Part shown: piece by piece, positions 1-7,251 of the stretch
How the letters are laid out: each line of letters starts with the position of its first letter
Position numbering within the stretch: position 1 is the first letter of the stretch
Source: Pseudomonadota bacterium
GTDB lineage: Bacteria > Pseudomonadota > Gammaproteobacteria > Burkholderiales > JABEVD01
Direction: 5' to 3'
Length of the DNA: 15,508 nucleotides
Assembly (NCBI GenBank): GCA_021811205.1
Contig: JAJZPK010000036.1
Span: 1 to 15,508, forward strand
The notes under the pieces: model-generated
Told to the model about the DNA's origin: nothing
The model's input: only the letters and a program-made list of their open reading frames with translations
Databases searched by the model: none
Made by a program: the position numbers and the translations under genes

Positions 1-486
1 GAAGATCGTTTGAGCGGCTGCATTCCAGAAGGAAATGCAGCCTTTGTTGTCGATCATGATGACGGCATCCTGGGCAGACGCTGCGATACTGCGGAATTTT
101 TCCTCGCTTTCCTGCAATTTCTGCTCGACCAGCCTGCCGCGCGCCTCTGCAAGCGATCGGTCGATTGCAAACGGCAAGCGCGCCAGGTCGCTCATGGTCA
201 CGTAATCGCTTGCCCCATTCTCGAGCAACTGCCGTGCATCCATCAGTGCTGATTCTGATGCGATCAGAATCAGGGGTGTCAGAGGAAAGCTTTGTTTCGC
301 CGCTGTCAGAATGGAAAGGGGATCGGTGCCGCCATCGCAAAGAATGATGTCCGGAGCAAACGACTCTTCCTGAAACGCTCGGCCGTCCACGCACATCGAA
401 ACAAAAGCCATGCCGGCGCTGCGCAAGAGCTGCTCAATGCGTTCGACAGCCGAACACCCGACCATCAGAATTTTCAGCGGCTCCAT
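1..486 (-). CDS. Receiver-like plus PAS sensor/signalling protein (partial, C-terminus outside window)
   Basis: This reading frame stays open from an ATG at 486 to the window edge, giving 162 residues with no stop, so the gene continues to the left. A strong ribosome binding site (AAGGGGGA, about 494-501) sits 7-8 bases upstream. Residues 1-115 resemble a CheY-like receiver: it begins PLKILMVG, then has DIILCD with Asp51 where the phosphoacceptor is expected, and ends in GASDYV. A short linker (residues 117-128, ending in QESEEKF) leads into the start of a PAS domain (from about 128; DAVIMIDNKGCISFWNAAA). Such proteins usually end in a histidine kinase, GGDEF or EAL output, which cannot be seen here. 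The receiver looks degenerate: the usual acidic pair after the first strand is Cys-Ser, and Met98 sits where the conserved Lys is expected. Divergent to the gene is a decayed HD-GYP gene, which may hint at a former link to c-di-GMP. The domain calls are fairly sure; the output function is unknown. Confidence 0.85.
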   Translation of the reverse strand, partial: MEPLKILMVGCSAVERIEQLLRSAGMAFVSMCVDGRAFQEESFAPDIILCDGGTDPLSILTAAKQSFPLTPLILIASESALMDARQLLENGASDYVTMSDLARLPFAIDRSLAEARGRLVEQKLQESEEKFRSIAASAQDAVIMIDNKGCISFWNAAAQTIF

Positions 487-526
487 CCGAATTTCCCCCT
501 TACAACCTACCAAATTAGCAGGATAT

Positions 527-1060
527 TTGCTTGCCTTCAACCTGCACGAAGCGATCCACTCCCTTTCCGACGCCCTGATCTGGTTGGGGTGACGCACATC
601 CATCACGACAAGCGTGTCGCCTACATGCCGAATCACGTGAACAGCTATCTTTCGGAGCGGACTTCTGAAACGGCATCGCGCGACAGAGCAAGGACGAATT
701 GAGGAGCATCGCTCACATTTTCTCCTGCATCGTCGATGCTGAAAGCCCATTTACCCGCGAACACCCGGAAAGAGTAGCCGCGCTTACCCGCAAAATCGGC
801 GAACTTTTCGGATTGACGGAAACGGGTATCCTTTTCACGCACAGTTGTCTGAACTTTCCCTGGAAGCGCGCATCATTGAAAAAGTCGACGTCTTCCAGGC
901 CCTGGCGCAGCGCCGTCCCTATCGCGACTCGCTGGAGCCCGACAAGATCATGGAAATATTGGTCGCGGAGTCCGAGAAGGGAAAGCTGGATCAGGGGATG
1001 ATAAAGGAAGTGGGGGAACACATCCAAGAGTGCTGGCTGATTGCGAAAGACGGCATCTAG
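527..1060 (+). pseudogene. Eroded HD-GYP domain phosphodiesterase-like gene (frameshifts and internal deletions)
   Basis: Recognisable pieces of one protein appear in order in three reading frames. First is LLAFNLHEAIHSLSDA (527-574), typical of the N-terminus of a tandem HD/HD-GYP family. Then, after an apparent one-base loss near 573-577, comes DLVGVTHIHHDKRVAYM (about 578-628). After a gap without similarity comes KDELRSIAHIFSCIVDAESP and on to KIGELFGL (about 690-815). Finally, in another frame, come DGNGYPFH (815-838) and a complete HD-GYP C-terminus (LSLEARI, DVFQALAQRRPYR) ending at a TAG at 1058-1060. The HD dyad and most of the helical core of both HD domains are absent, so no active c-di-GMP phosphodiesterase can be made. 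The last junction lies on ACGGAAACGGG (816-826), read as TETG in one frame and DGNG in the other, which suggests a deletion between short repeats. A 71-aa frame from 845 is open, but I read it as the pseudogene's tail, not a gene. The start at 527 (TTG) is uncertain. It shares a short divergent region with the sensor gene at 486. Confidence 0.85.
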
Positions 1061-1078
1061 GGCGTTAACACGCTCTAG
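1057..1078. terminator. Stem-loop between convergent gene ends
   Basis: The arms CTAGGGCGT (1057-1065) and ACGCTCTAG (1070-1078) can pair over nine positions, one of them G-U, around the 4-base loop TAAC. The hairpin overlaps the TAG stop of the HD-GYP remnant and lies 11 bases beyond the stop of the convergent histidine kinase gene. Its place between converging transcripts suits a bidirectional terminator. Neither side has a good T-run, so termination would be weak or factor-assisted. Confidence 0.45.
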
Positions 1079-1088
1079 TCAAAGCCGG

Positions 1089-2411
1089 CTAATCCTGTTG
1101 CAAGCTCTTTTTCGGCAGGAAGATCGCTGCCTCCAATCCCCCTTCTGGCCGATTGGAAAGCCTCAATGTTCCGCCGTGGATTTCGGCGATCGCCTTGGCG
1201 ATGGCGAGCCCCAGACCTGAACCGCCCGTATCCCTGCATCGGGACGACTCGAGCCTGTAGAAAGGCTCCGTGACGAGATCCAGCTTGTCTTCCGGAATGC
1301 CAGGGCCCTCGTCAGTGACGCTGATCAGGAGTCCGCCCTCGACTTCTTCTGCACAAATGGTTGCCTTTTTTCCATACTTGATCGCATTCTCGACGAGATT
1401 GACGATGGCACGCTTCAAAGCCTGTGGCTTGCCGGAATACCGGATGTTCCCGAATTGCCGGATTTCCACTTCGCTGCCGGTTTCCATCTGATCTTCCTGG
1501 ATGCTCTCCAGCAGCGCGGTGATGTCCACGGTCTGGACGGCTTCGCCGTTGCTCATGCCGCGCATCAGATCCAGGCTGATCGTGACCATGCTGTCCATTT
1601 CTTCCAGGTCCTTGATGAATTTGGCCTTGAGATCGGGATCCTCGAGCATTTCCGCACGCAGCGTAAGTCGCGTGATCGGCGTCTTGAGATCATGGGACAT
1701 GGCCGCATGGATTCTCGCCCTGGAAGCGAGATATTCAAGCAGCCTTGCCTGCATCGTGTTGAAGGCCCTGGCCGCCCGCCTCATTTCCATCGAGCCCTTT
1801 TCGGGTAATGGCGGGCTGTGAATGTTCTTGCCGAGTTCATCCGCAGCCTGTGCGAGAAGATTGAGAGGGCGCGTCACCCAATGCACGGCAAAAAGGGAAA
1901 GAGCGAGGATCGCGACGAACAGGACGACCAGGTTGATCAAGAGTCTGCGGGGCAGGAAACGGCCCACCCCCCTGTTGTACACGAAAATGATCGGCTGACC
2001 ATCCTTCAGCGTGGTTTGCAAGCCGAAGGAAGCATGCTCGGGCCAATAGAAGGGTGCCTTTTCGCCTGACGAAAACAGCCTGATCGGCCTTTTTCCGAGG
2101 TGCTCATGCAGCAGCTTCTCAAGCCTTGCAGCATCCTTCCCGCGCATCGGCTCACTCGAAAATTTTCCATCAACCGAAACGAAGAGCGGGGCACTGCTCA
2201 AAAGACCTGCTGCCCGCTTCCGGTTGGCGGGGGGGGTCGCATCGAGCAGTCTGACATAGGCGGAGATTCCCTGTGACGCCTGGGTCCAGATGATCGTGGA
2301 CAGCGATTCCTCTCTTTCCCTGATCTGGATTGCCGCGCTCAGCATCTGGCCGAAAATCAGACCACCGACCAGTATCAGGATCATTCTGCCAAGCAAGGAC
2401 CTGGGCATCAT
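1089..2411 (-). CDS. Membrane sensor histidine kinase, EnvZ-type
   Basis: This is a 440-residue inner-membrane kinase expected to autophosphorylate on His240 and pass the phosphate to the regulator encoded just upstream. Visible parts in order are a first membrane helix (about 8-28), a periplasmic sensing region (about 30-155), and a second membrane helix (about 158-178). Then come HAMP (about 179-230, starting VTRPLNLLAQAADEL), the H-box MSHDLKTPITRL (238-249) and the N-box NLVENAIKYG (338-347). The G1 box DEGPGIP (367-373), the F-region EPFYRLE (382-388) and the G2 box GGSGLGLAIA (396-405) complete the ATPase domain. All catalytic boxes are intact and the length is normal for the EnvZ group. 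The ATG overlaps the TGA of the regulator gene (2408-2411), so the two are very likely translationally coupled. The signal cannot be deduced. The periplasmic segment has no motif I recognise. Confidence 0.96.
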   Translation of the reverse strand: MMPRSLLGRMILILVGGLIFGQMLSAAIQIREREESLSTIIWTQASQGISAYVRLLDATPPANRKRAAGLLSSAPLFVSVDGKFSSEPMRGKDAARLEKLLHEHLGKRPIRLFSSGEKAPFYWPEHASFGLQTTLKDGQPIIFVYNRGVGRFLPRRLLINLVVLFVAILALSLFAVHWVTRPLNLLAQAADELGKNIHSPPLPEKGSMEMRRAARAFNTMQARLLEYLASRARIHAAMSHDLKTPITRLTLRAEMLEDPDLKAKFIKDLEEMDSMVTISLDLMRGMSNGEAVQTVDITALLESIQEDQMETGSEVEIRQFGNIRYSGKPQALKRAIVNLVENAIKYGKKATICAEEVEGGLLISVTDEGPGIPEDKLDLVTEPFYRLESSRCRDTGGSGLGLAIAKAIAEIHGGTLRLSNRPEGGLEAAIFLPKKSLQQD

Positions 2412-3130
2412 TTTTCGTATTCGACCTTGGCAGCGAGCATATAGCCCTCCCCCCTTATCGTTTTGATGAGGTTCGGCTCCTTGGCGTCATCGCCGAGCCG
2501 CTGCCGCAGCCGACTCACCTGAACGTCTATGCTCCGGTCGAAAGGAAAAAGCTCCCTGCCCCTGCACAGATCCATCAACTGGTCGCGATTCAATACCCGG
2601 TTGGCATGGTCGATGAAAACCCTGAGCAGCCTGTATTCGGCGCCGCTCAACGGGACGGCCACACCTTCAGGCGAAGTCAGTTGTCTCGAAAGCGTATCGA
2701 GTCGCCACCCTGAAAACCGCACCACGCTCGCCTCTTCCGGTTTGAGCCCTTCAGGCATCGCCTTGGCGCGTCTCAATATGCTTTTGATCCTGGCGAGCAG
2801 TTCTCTCGGATTGAACGGCTTGGCAAGATAATCGTCCGCCCCCATCTCCAGACCCACGATTCTGTCCATGTCGTCACCCTTGGCTGTCAGCATCATGACG
2901 GGCACTTCGGATTTGGCCCTGATGTTCCTGCACAGCACGAGACCGTCCTCTCCGGGCAACATCAGATCCAGCACAATGAGGGAAACGGTTTCCTTGTCGA
3001 GCACGGCTTGCATGGCTTTGCCGTCAGCAACCGAGGTCACCCTGAATTCGTTTTTCTGGAGATAATCACCCAGAAGGGTACGTATTTCCTTGTCGTCATC
3101 GACAATGAGGATGTGGTCTGTCGCGCTCAT
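2408..3130 (-). CDS. OmpR-family response regulator (DNA-binding)
   Basis: This 240-residue cytoplasmic transcription factor is the first gene of the two-component operon. The receiver domain (about 5-120) has the acidic cluster DDD (11-13), phosphoacceptor Asp55 in LIVLDLMLPGEDG, Thr82 and Lys104 in DYLAKPF. The C-terminal winged-helix domain (about 137-235) has the family pattern PLSGAEYRLL, VLNRDQLMDL, RSIDVQVSRLRQRL and IKTIRGEGY. The DNA-contact helix RSIDVQVSRLR closely resembles OmpR itself, so the pair is OmpR/EnvZ-like, although the target genes need not be porins. The ATG at 3128-3130 has only a weak purine stretch upstream (AAGAAAA). The leader carries a perfect inverted repeat at 3148-3161 that could be an operator or small hairpin. 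Confidence 0.96.
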   Translation of the reverse strand: MSATDHILIVDDDKEIRTLLGDYLQKNEFRVTSVADGKAMQAVLDKETVSLIVLDLMLPGEDGLVLCRNIRAKSEVPVMMLTAKGDDMDRIVGLEMGADDYLAKPFNPRELLARIKSILRRAKAMPEGLKPEEASVVRFSGWRLDTLSRQLTSPEGVAVPLSGAEYRLLRVFIDHANRVLNRDQLMDLCRGRELFPFDRSIDVQVSRLRQRLGDDAKEPNLIKTIRGEGYMLAAKVEYEK

Positions 3131-3147
3131 GTTTTCTTATCTGCCTT

Positions 3148-3161
3148 TGCGGAAGTCCGCA
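3148..3161. promoter_or_regulatory. Palindrome in the leader of the response regulator gene
   Basis: TGCGGA and TCCGCA are perfect inverted repeats separated by AG. The element lies 18 bases upstream of the regulator start codon and directly next to TATCAT (3166-3161, minus strand), a 5-of-6 match to a -10 box. I see no good -35 at normal spacing, which would fit an activator-dependent promoter. An operator for autoregulation is possible. OmpR-type proteins more often use direct repeats, so a different factor or chance is also possible. Confidence 0.3.
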
Positions 3162-3262
3162 TGATAGCGCACAAATTCATCGAAGGGGATCAGCGCGCCA
3201 TGGGTTGCCAAATTTTTCTCTTGTGTTTTCCTTAAGTTATACATACAGATTGTTCGTCAATT

Positions 3263-3290
3263 TTGACCGTGTCGTAACGGAATGTATCCT
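3263..3290 (+). promoter_or_regulatory. Probable sigma70 promoter of the glucoamylase gene
   Basis: TTGACC (3263-3268, five of six matches to the -35 consensus) and TATCCT (3285-3290, four of six to the -10) are 16 bases apart. Transcription would start near 3297, 48 bases before the chosen start codon. The -35 overlaps a short inverted repeat, GTCAA-TT-TTGAC (3256-3267), a possible operator. This placement also argues against the upstream in-frame ATG at 3282, which would fall inside the promoter spacer. Confidence 0.5.
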
Positions 3291-3344
3291 GCGAACTCGT
3301 CTCTCCCCATGCTGTCGAATCGAGAAACCGCCAGGAGAACAAGA

Positions 3345-5690
3345 ATGGACAAAACGGAATCGGCGCCCGGTCATCCCGGGCTGAGCCCGAACTGGACAAA
3401 TAGCGCCAAGGAAATGGTCGGATGCGGGCTCGGTTCTTCCCGCCTCTGGTATACGTTGAGCCGTGGCGTCATCAACGAAATCTACTATCCGCGAATCGAC
3501 GTTCCGCAAATCCGTGACATGGGGTTCATCGTCGCAGGAAGCCGGGGGTTCTGGACCGAAGTCAAGGCGCTTGGCAGCCACAAACTGAAATTCGCGGGTT
3601 CGGGCATCCCCGCGGTCGAAGTCTCCCATCATCACGCCAGATTCCGGCTCGATCTGCGCATCTGTCCGGACCCGGAAAGGGATGTCCTGCTGATCGAACT
3701 GAAACTCGAAGGAGATGACGACCTGCGCCCGTATGTGCTGCTCAATCCGCATCTCGGCGGAACAGGAAACCAGAATTGCGCGGAAAGCTCCCGCTACCGC
3801 GGAAGATCCGTGATCTGGGCCGAGCAGGGGCCTTTCGGTCTCGCGCTGGTTGCAGGCGATTCCGAACAGAACTGCGCCTTTGGAAAGACGAGCGCAGGCT
3901 ATGTCGGCATCAGCGACGGCTGGCAGGATTTCGCCCACAACGGCTCGATGCAATGGCAGTACCATAAGGCCGGCCCGGGCAATGTCGCCCTCATCGGCGA
4001 GCTGCCTCAAGAAGCCGTGCTTGCGCTGGGCTTTGGCAGCTCGAAGCAATCCGCCGCTACCCTCGCCATTTCAGCGCTGCTGCAGCCATTCGAAGAAGTT
4101 TGGGATGCGCATGTGGCGAAATGGCGGAGCTGGCATGCAGGTCTCGCCTATTGCGCGGGCCTTCCCGTCGCCCTGACCGAAGAGCTGATGATTTCCGCCA
4201 TGGTGCTGAAAGCCCATCAGGACAAGAGCTTTCCGGGGGCCATGGTGGCGAGCCTCAGCATCCCATGGGGAAATACGCGCGACGAGGTCGGCGGTTATCA
4301 TCTCGTTTGGCCGCGAGACCTTGCCGAATGCGCAGGGGCGCTGATGATGCTGGGGGCGGAGCAGGACGCCCATGACATCCTGCGATACCTCATCGCCACT
4401 CAGCACGAGGATGGCCACTGGTACCAGAACCAGTGGCTGGGGGGGAAACCCTACTGGCAGGGTATCCAGCTCGACGAGGCGGCTTTCCCCGTTCTGCTCG
4501 CCGCAGCGCTCGTCGAAAGAAACGTCATCGACGGCATCAAGATCAAGGAAATGACCCGAAAGGCGCTCACCTTCATTGCCAACACCGGCCCTTCCAGCGA
4601 TCAGGACAGATGGGAGGAAAGCGCAGGAGTGAATGCCTTCACGCTTGCCGTGTGCATCGCTGCACTCGTCGCAGGCGCCCCCTTTCTCGACCCCGAGGAC
4701 GCAGCCGTTGCGCTCGATCTCGCCGATTTCTGGAACGCCCACGTGGAAGACTGGAATGTCGTCACAGATTCTCCATTGCAGCAGCAATTGAATGTAAATG
4801 GTTACTATATTCGCGCAGCTCCGGCTCTGGTGATCGAAAACAACGCCGTGCTGAAAAGCGTGATGCAGATCAAGAATCAGGTGATCGGCGCGGAATACCG
4901 GGCAGACGAACTCATCGGAACCGACTTCCTTCAGCTAGTGCGCTTCGGCCTGCGATGCGCCGACGATCCGTTTATCATCGACAGCCTCAAAGTGGCGGAC
5001 GCAAGACTCAAGATCGACACGCCAAACGGTCCATGCTGGCGCAGATACAACGGAGACGGTTACGGAGAACACGAGGATGGCAGCGCCTACAACGGCTCCG
5101 GGAAAGGAAGAGCATGGCCCCTGTTGACAGGCGAGCGCGGCCATTATGAGCTAACTGCCGGACGCGATCCGCTGCCTTACCTGGAAGCGATGGCAGCCAT
5201 GGCTGGGGAAGGCGGCATGATCCCCGAGCAGGTGTGGGACGAATCCGCCATACCGGAGAAGCGTCTTTATCCAGGGCGCCCTACCGGCTCAGCCATGCCG
5301 CTTGCCTGGGCGCATGCCGAATTCGTGAAGCTCGCCTATTCGATGCAGGCCGGCTATCCTGTGGACAGGCCGAATGCGGTCTGGGCGCGCTACTGCGGCA
5401 AGCGTCCCGAGAAAAGAAAGATTTTCTGGCTCAAGCAAGCGCCCGTCAGCACGATGGCGCACGGCACAACGCTCGTCATCGCCCTGCCCTTTGCCTCGAC
5501 CTTTTCATGGGGTTTCGACGGATGGCAGAACAGCGCCCAGAAACAGACCGGAAAAAGCGGGCTGGGGTTATACAGGATCGAGATCGACTCATCCGCGCTT
5601 TCCCCAGGAAGCCGGATAGATTTCACTTACAGAAACGATCAGACCGGAAAATGGGCCGGCATCGATTTTTCAGTCAAAATAGACGGCTAG
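3345..5690 (+). CDS. Cytoplasmic glucoamylase (GH15 glucan 1,4-alpha-glucosidase)
   Basis: This 781-residue enzyme should release glucose from the non-reducing ends of starch- or glycogen-like glucans. I chose the ATG at 3345 because AGGAG (3333-3337) lies 7 bases upstream and the protein then begins like bacterial glucoamylases (APGHPGLSPNWTNSAKEMVG); an ATG at 3282 would add 21 atypical residues. The N-terminal beta domain spans about 6-265. The (alpha/alpha)6 catalytic barrel (about 280-670) shows the substrate-site motif GGYHLVWPRDLAECA (316-330), LDRWEE-like DRWEE (421-425, Glu424 the expected acid) and IPEQVWDE (626-633, Glu628 the expected base). A C-terminal beta domain (about 690-781) includes FSWGFDGWQ. 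I see no signal peptide, so it probably acts inside the cell on storage glycogen or imported dextrins. A related GH15 activity such as glucodextranase or trehalase-like cannot be excluded. Its stop shares CTAG with the convergent zwf stop. Confidence 0.93.
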   Translation: MDKTESAPGHPGLSPNWTNSAKEMVGCGLGSSRLWYTLSRGVINEIYYPRIDVPQIRDMGFIVAGSRGFWTEVKALGSHKLKFAGSGIPAVEVSHHHARFRLDLRICPDPERDVLLIELKLEGDDDLRPYVLLNPHLGGTGNQNCAESSRYRGRSVIWAEQGPFGLALVAGDSEQNCAFGKTSAGYVGISDGWQDFAHNGSMQWQYHKAGPGNVALIGELPQEAVLALGFGSSKQSAATLAISALLQPFEEVWDAHVAKWRSWHAGLAYCAGLPVALTEELMISAMVLKAHQDKSFPGAMVASLSIPWGNTRDEVGGYHLVWPRDLAECAGALMMLGAEQDAHDILRYLIATQHEDGHWYQNQWLGGKPYWQGIQLDEAAFPVLLAAALVERNVIDGIKIKEMTRKALTFIANTGPSSDQDRWEESAGVNAFTLAVCIAALVAGAPFLDPEDAAVALDLADFWNAHVEDWNVVTDSPLQQQLNVNGYYIRAAPALVIENNAVLKSVMQIKNQVIGAEYRADELIGTDFLQLVRFGLRCADDPFIIDSLKVADARLKIDTPNGPCWRRYNGDGYGEHEDGSAYNGSGKGRAWPLLTGERGHYELTAGRDPLPYLEAMAAMAGEGGMIPEQVWDESAIPEKRLYPGRPTGSAMPLAWAHAEFVKLAYSMQAGYPVDRPNAVWARYCGKRPEKRKIFWLKQAPVSTMAHGTTLVIALPFASTFSWGFDGWQNSAQKQTGKSGLGLYRIEIDSSALSPGSRIDFTYRNDQTGKWAGIDFSVKIDG

Positions 5691-7165
5691 GTCGGCGTCA
5701 GCCAGCTCCTGCCGTCACGGGCAACGAGCAATTCCGACGATTCGGGGCCCCATGTGCCCGAAGAATAATTCGGAAAATCGGGAGCGGGGTTGGCTTGCCA
5801 GACATCCAGAATCGGCATGATGAGTTGCCAAGCCGCCTCGACCTGGTCAGCGCGCATGAACAGTGTCGCATCCCCCATCATGATGTCTCTGAGAAGCGTT
5901 TCGTAAGCCTCGGGTGCAGCCGTCTTGAAGGCTTCCCTGTAGCTGAAGCGCATGTCTACCGGCCGCAGGCGCAGCGGCAGGCCGGGTTCCTTCGCGATGA
6001 ATTTGAGCACGATGCCCTGCCTGGGCTGGATCTGGATGACCAGCCTGGCCGGCTGGGCATCCACGCCCATCGAAGCCGGAAATGCCTTGTGCGGCACATC
6101 CTGGAACCGGATCGAAATTTCCGAGACGCTTGAGGCGAGCCTTTTCCCCGTTCTCAGATAAAATGGCACGCCCTGCCATCGCCAGTTGTCGACATGAAGC
6201 TTGAGCGCCGCATAGGTTTCGGTGTTCGAACACCTGTCGACCCCCTGCTCATCCCTGTATCCCGGCAATTCGACGCCGCCTATCCAGCCTGGCCCGTACT
6301 GCCCTCTTGCAGCGTATTCCCAGACTTCATCATGCGCTATGGGGCGGATGGCGCGCAATACATCCATCTTCTTCCCCCTGATGTCTTCTGCGTCGTAGGC
6401 AACCGGCGGCTCCATGGCAACCAGACAGAGCAGCTGGAGCAGATGATTCTGCACCATGTCCCGCAACGCGCCTGCCTTTTCATAATAGCCCGCCCTGTGC
6501 TCGACCCCAAGTGTTTCTGCAACCGTTATCGCGACATGATCGATATAACGCCTGTTCCAGACAGGTTCGAACATCGGATTTGCAAAACGCATGGCCAGAA
6601 TGTTCTGCACCGTTTCCTTGCCCAGGAAGTGGTCTATCCTGAAAATCTGCCTTTCTTCGAAATAGCGGGCAAGCGACTGGTTGATCGCGTGAGACGATTC
6701 CAGGTCGTGACCGAGCGGCTTCTCAACGACGACCCTCGCCCTGTCCCTGTTTTTTGCAATTCCGGCGTTGCCCAGTCCTCGCGTGATCGGTTCGAAAAGC
6801 ATCGGAGGCGTGGCGAGATAATAAATCTGTTCAGCCTGTCCGCCCCACGCCTTTTCTTTTTCTGAAACCTTTCTTGCAAGTTCATGATAGCTTGCATCGG
6901 CCTCCAGATCAGCGCGGAACGTTCTGATTTTCGATGAAAAGTCCGTCCATGACGGGTCTTCGGGAGAGCCCCGTCTGGAATAGGCCGAGATGCTCTCTCG
7001 GTAGCGCGCAATCAGTTCGGTGGGATCGGAGGCCATCCTGTCGACAGCGAGCAGCGTGAAATCTTCGGGAAGCAGCCCATCCAAATGGAGATTGTAAAGC
7101 GCGGGCAGGATCAGTCTTGAAGAAAGGTCGCCTTCGGCGCCGAAAAGGACAAACAGAACTTTCAT
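5687..7165 (-). CDS. zwf: Glucose-6-phosphate 1-dehydrogenase
   Basis: This 492-residue cytosolic enzyme oxidises glucose 6-phosphate to 6-phosphogluconolactone with NADP+ (or NAD+), the entry step of the oxidative pentose phosphate and Entner-Doudoroff pathways. The coenzyme fingerprint is FGAEGDL (8-14) and VVEKPLGHDL (146-155) is conserved. The active-site signature RIDHFLGKE (176-184) carries the substrate Lys183, and the catalytic His is expected at 241 in MVQNHLLQLL. The C-terminal half has FYLRTGKRL (335-343) and ends DGRSWL. The length is normal. The ATG at 7165 has a good ribosome binding site (GGGAG about 8 bases upstream). The motif TATTCTCCCTA/TATTCTCCTA occurs twice in the leader. 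No pgl, edd or gnd gene adjoins it. Its convergent neighbour is a glucoamylase, which fits a glucan to NADPH route, but the two are not in one operon. Confidence 0.97.
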   Translation of the reverse strand: MKVLFVLFGAEGDLSSRLILPALYNLHLDGLLPEDFTLLAVDRMASDPTELIARYRESISAYSRRGSPEDPSWTDFSSKIRTFRADLEADASYHELARKVSEKEKAWGGQAEQIYYLATPPMLFEPITRGLGNAGIAKNRDRARVVVEKPLGHDLESSHAINQSLARYFEERQIFRIDHFLGKETVQNILAMRFANPMFEPVWNRRYIDHVAITVAETLGVEHRAGYYEKAGALRDMVQNHLLQLLCLVAMEPPVAYDAEDIRGKKMDVLRAIRPIAHDEVWEYAARGQYGPGWIGGVELPGYRDEQGVDRCSNTETYAALKLHVDNWRWQGVPFYLRTGKRLASSVSEISIRFQDVPHKAFPASMGVDAQPARLVIQIQPRQGIVLKFIAKEPGLPLRLRPVDMRFSYREAFKTAAPEAYETLLRDIMMGDATLFMRADQVEAAWQLIMPILDVWQANPAPDFPNYSSGTWGPESSELLVARDGRSWLTPT

Positions 7166-7171
7166 ATTTGT

Positions 7172-7207
7172 TATTCTCCCTAGTACGGCTATCTGGTATT
7201 CTCCTAT
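7172..7207 (-). repeat. Near-duplicate TAGG(G)AGAATA motif in the zwf leader
   Basis: Read on the zwf strand, TAGGAGAATA (7207-7198) and TAGGGAGAATA (7182-7172) are nearly identical and 15 bases apart. The copy nearer the gene holds the zwf ribosome binding site. The farther one is a ribosome-site look-alike with no good start codon after it. A small duplication or a regulator site are both possible. Confidence 0.4.
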
Positions 7208-7251
7208 CGAGTAGGATTGCCGTTTGATGTGGTTAGTTCCAGGGAACTTGC

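Noticed and set aside
845..1060. Open 71-codon frame that could be a small gene.
   Set aside because: It matches only the C-terminal part of HD-GYP domains and continues an upstream fragment of the same family (DGNGYPF) with no sensible start, so it is the tail of the pseudogene.
3282..3344. Upstream in-frame ATG for the glucoamylase.
   Set aside because: It falls inside the likely promoter spacer, has no ribosome site, and adds residues unlike the family N-terminus; the ATG at 3345 has AGGAG at the right distance.
3237..4787. Two antisense open frames (3237-4049 and 4071-4787) under the glucoamylase gene.
   Set aside because: Both mirror strongly conserved GH15 sequence and show no start signals or motifs.
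6163..6179. TGGCACG followed by GCC, resembling a sigma54 promoter.
   Set aside because: The second element does not match TTGC and the site is inside the zwf coding region.
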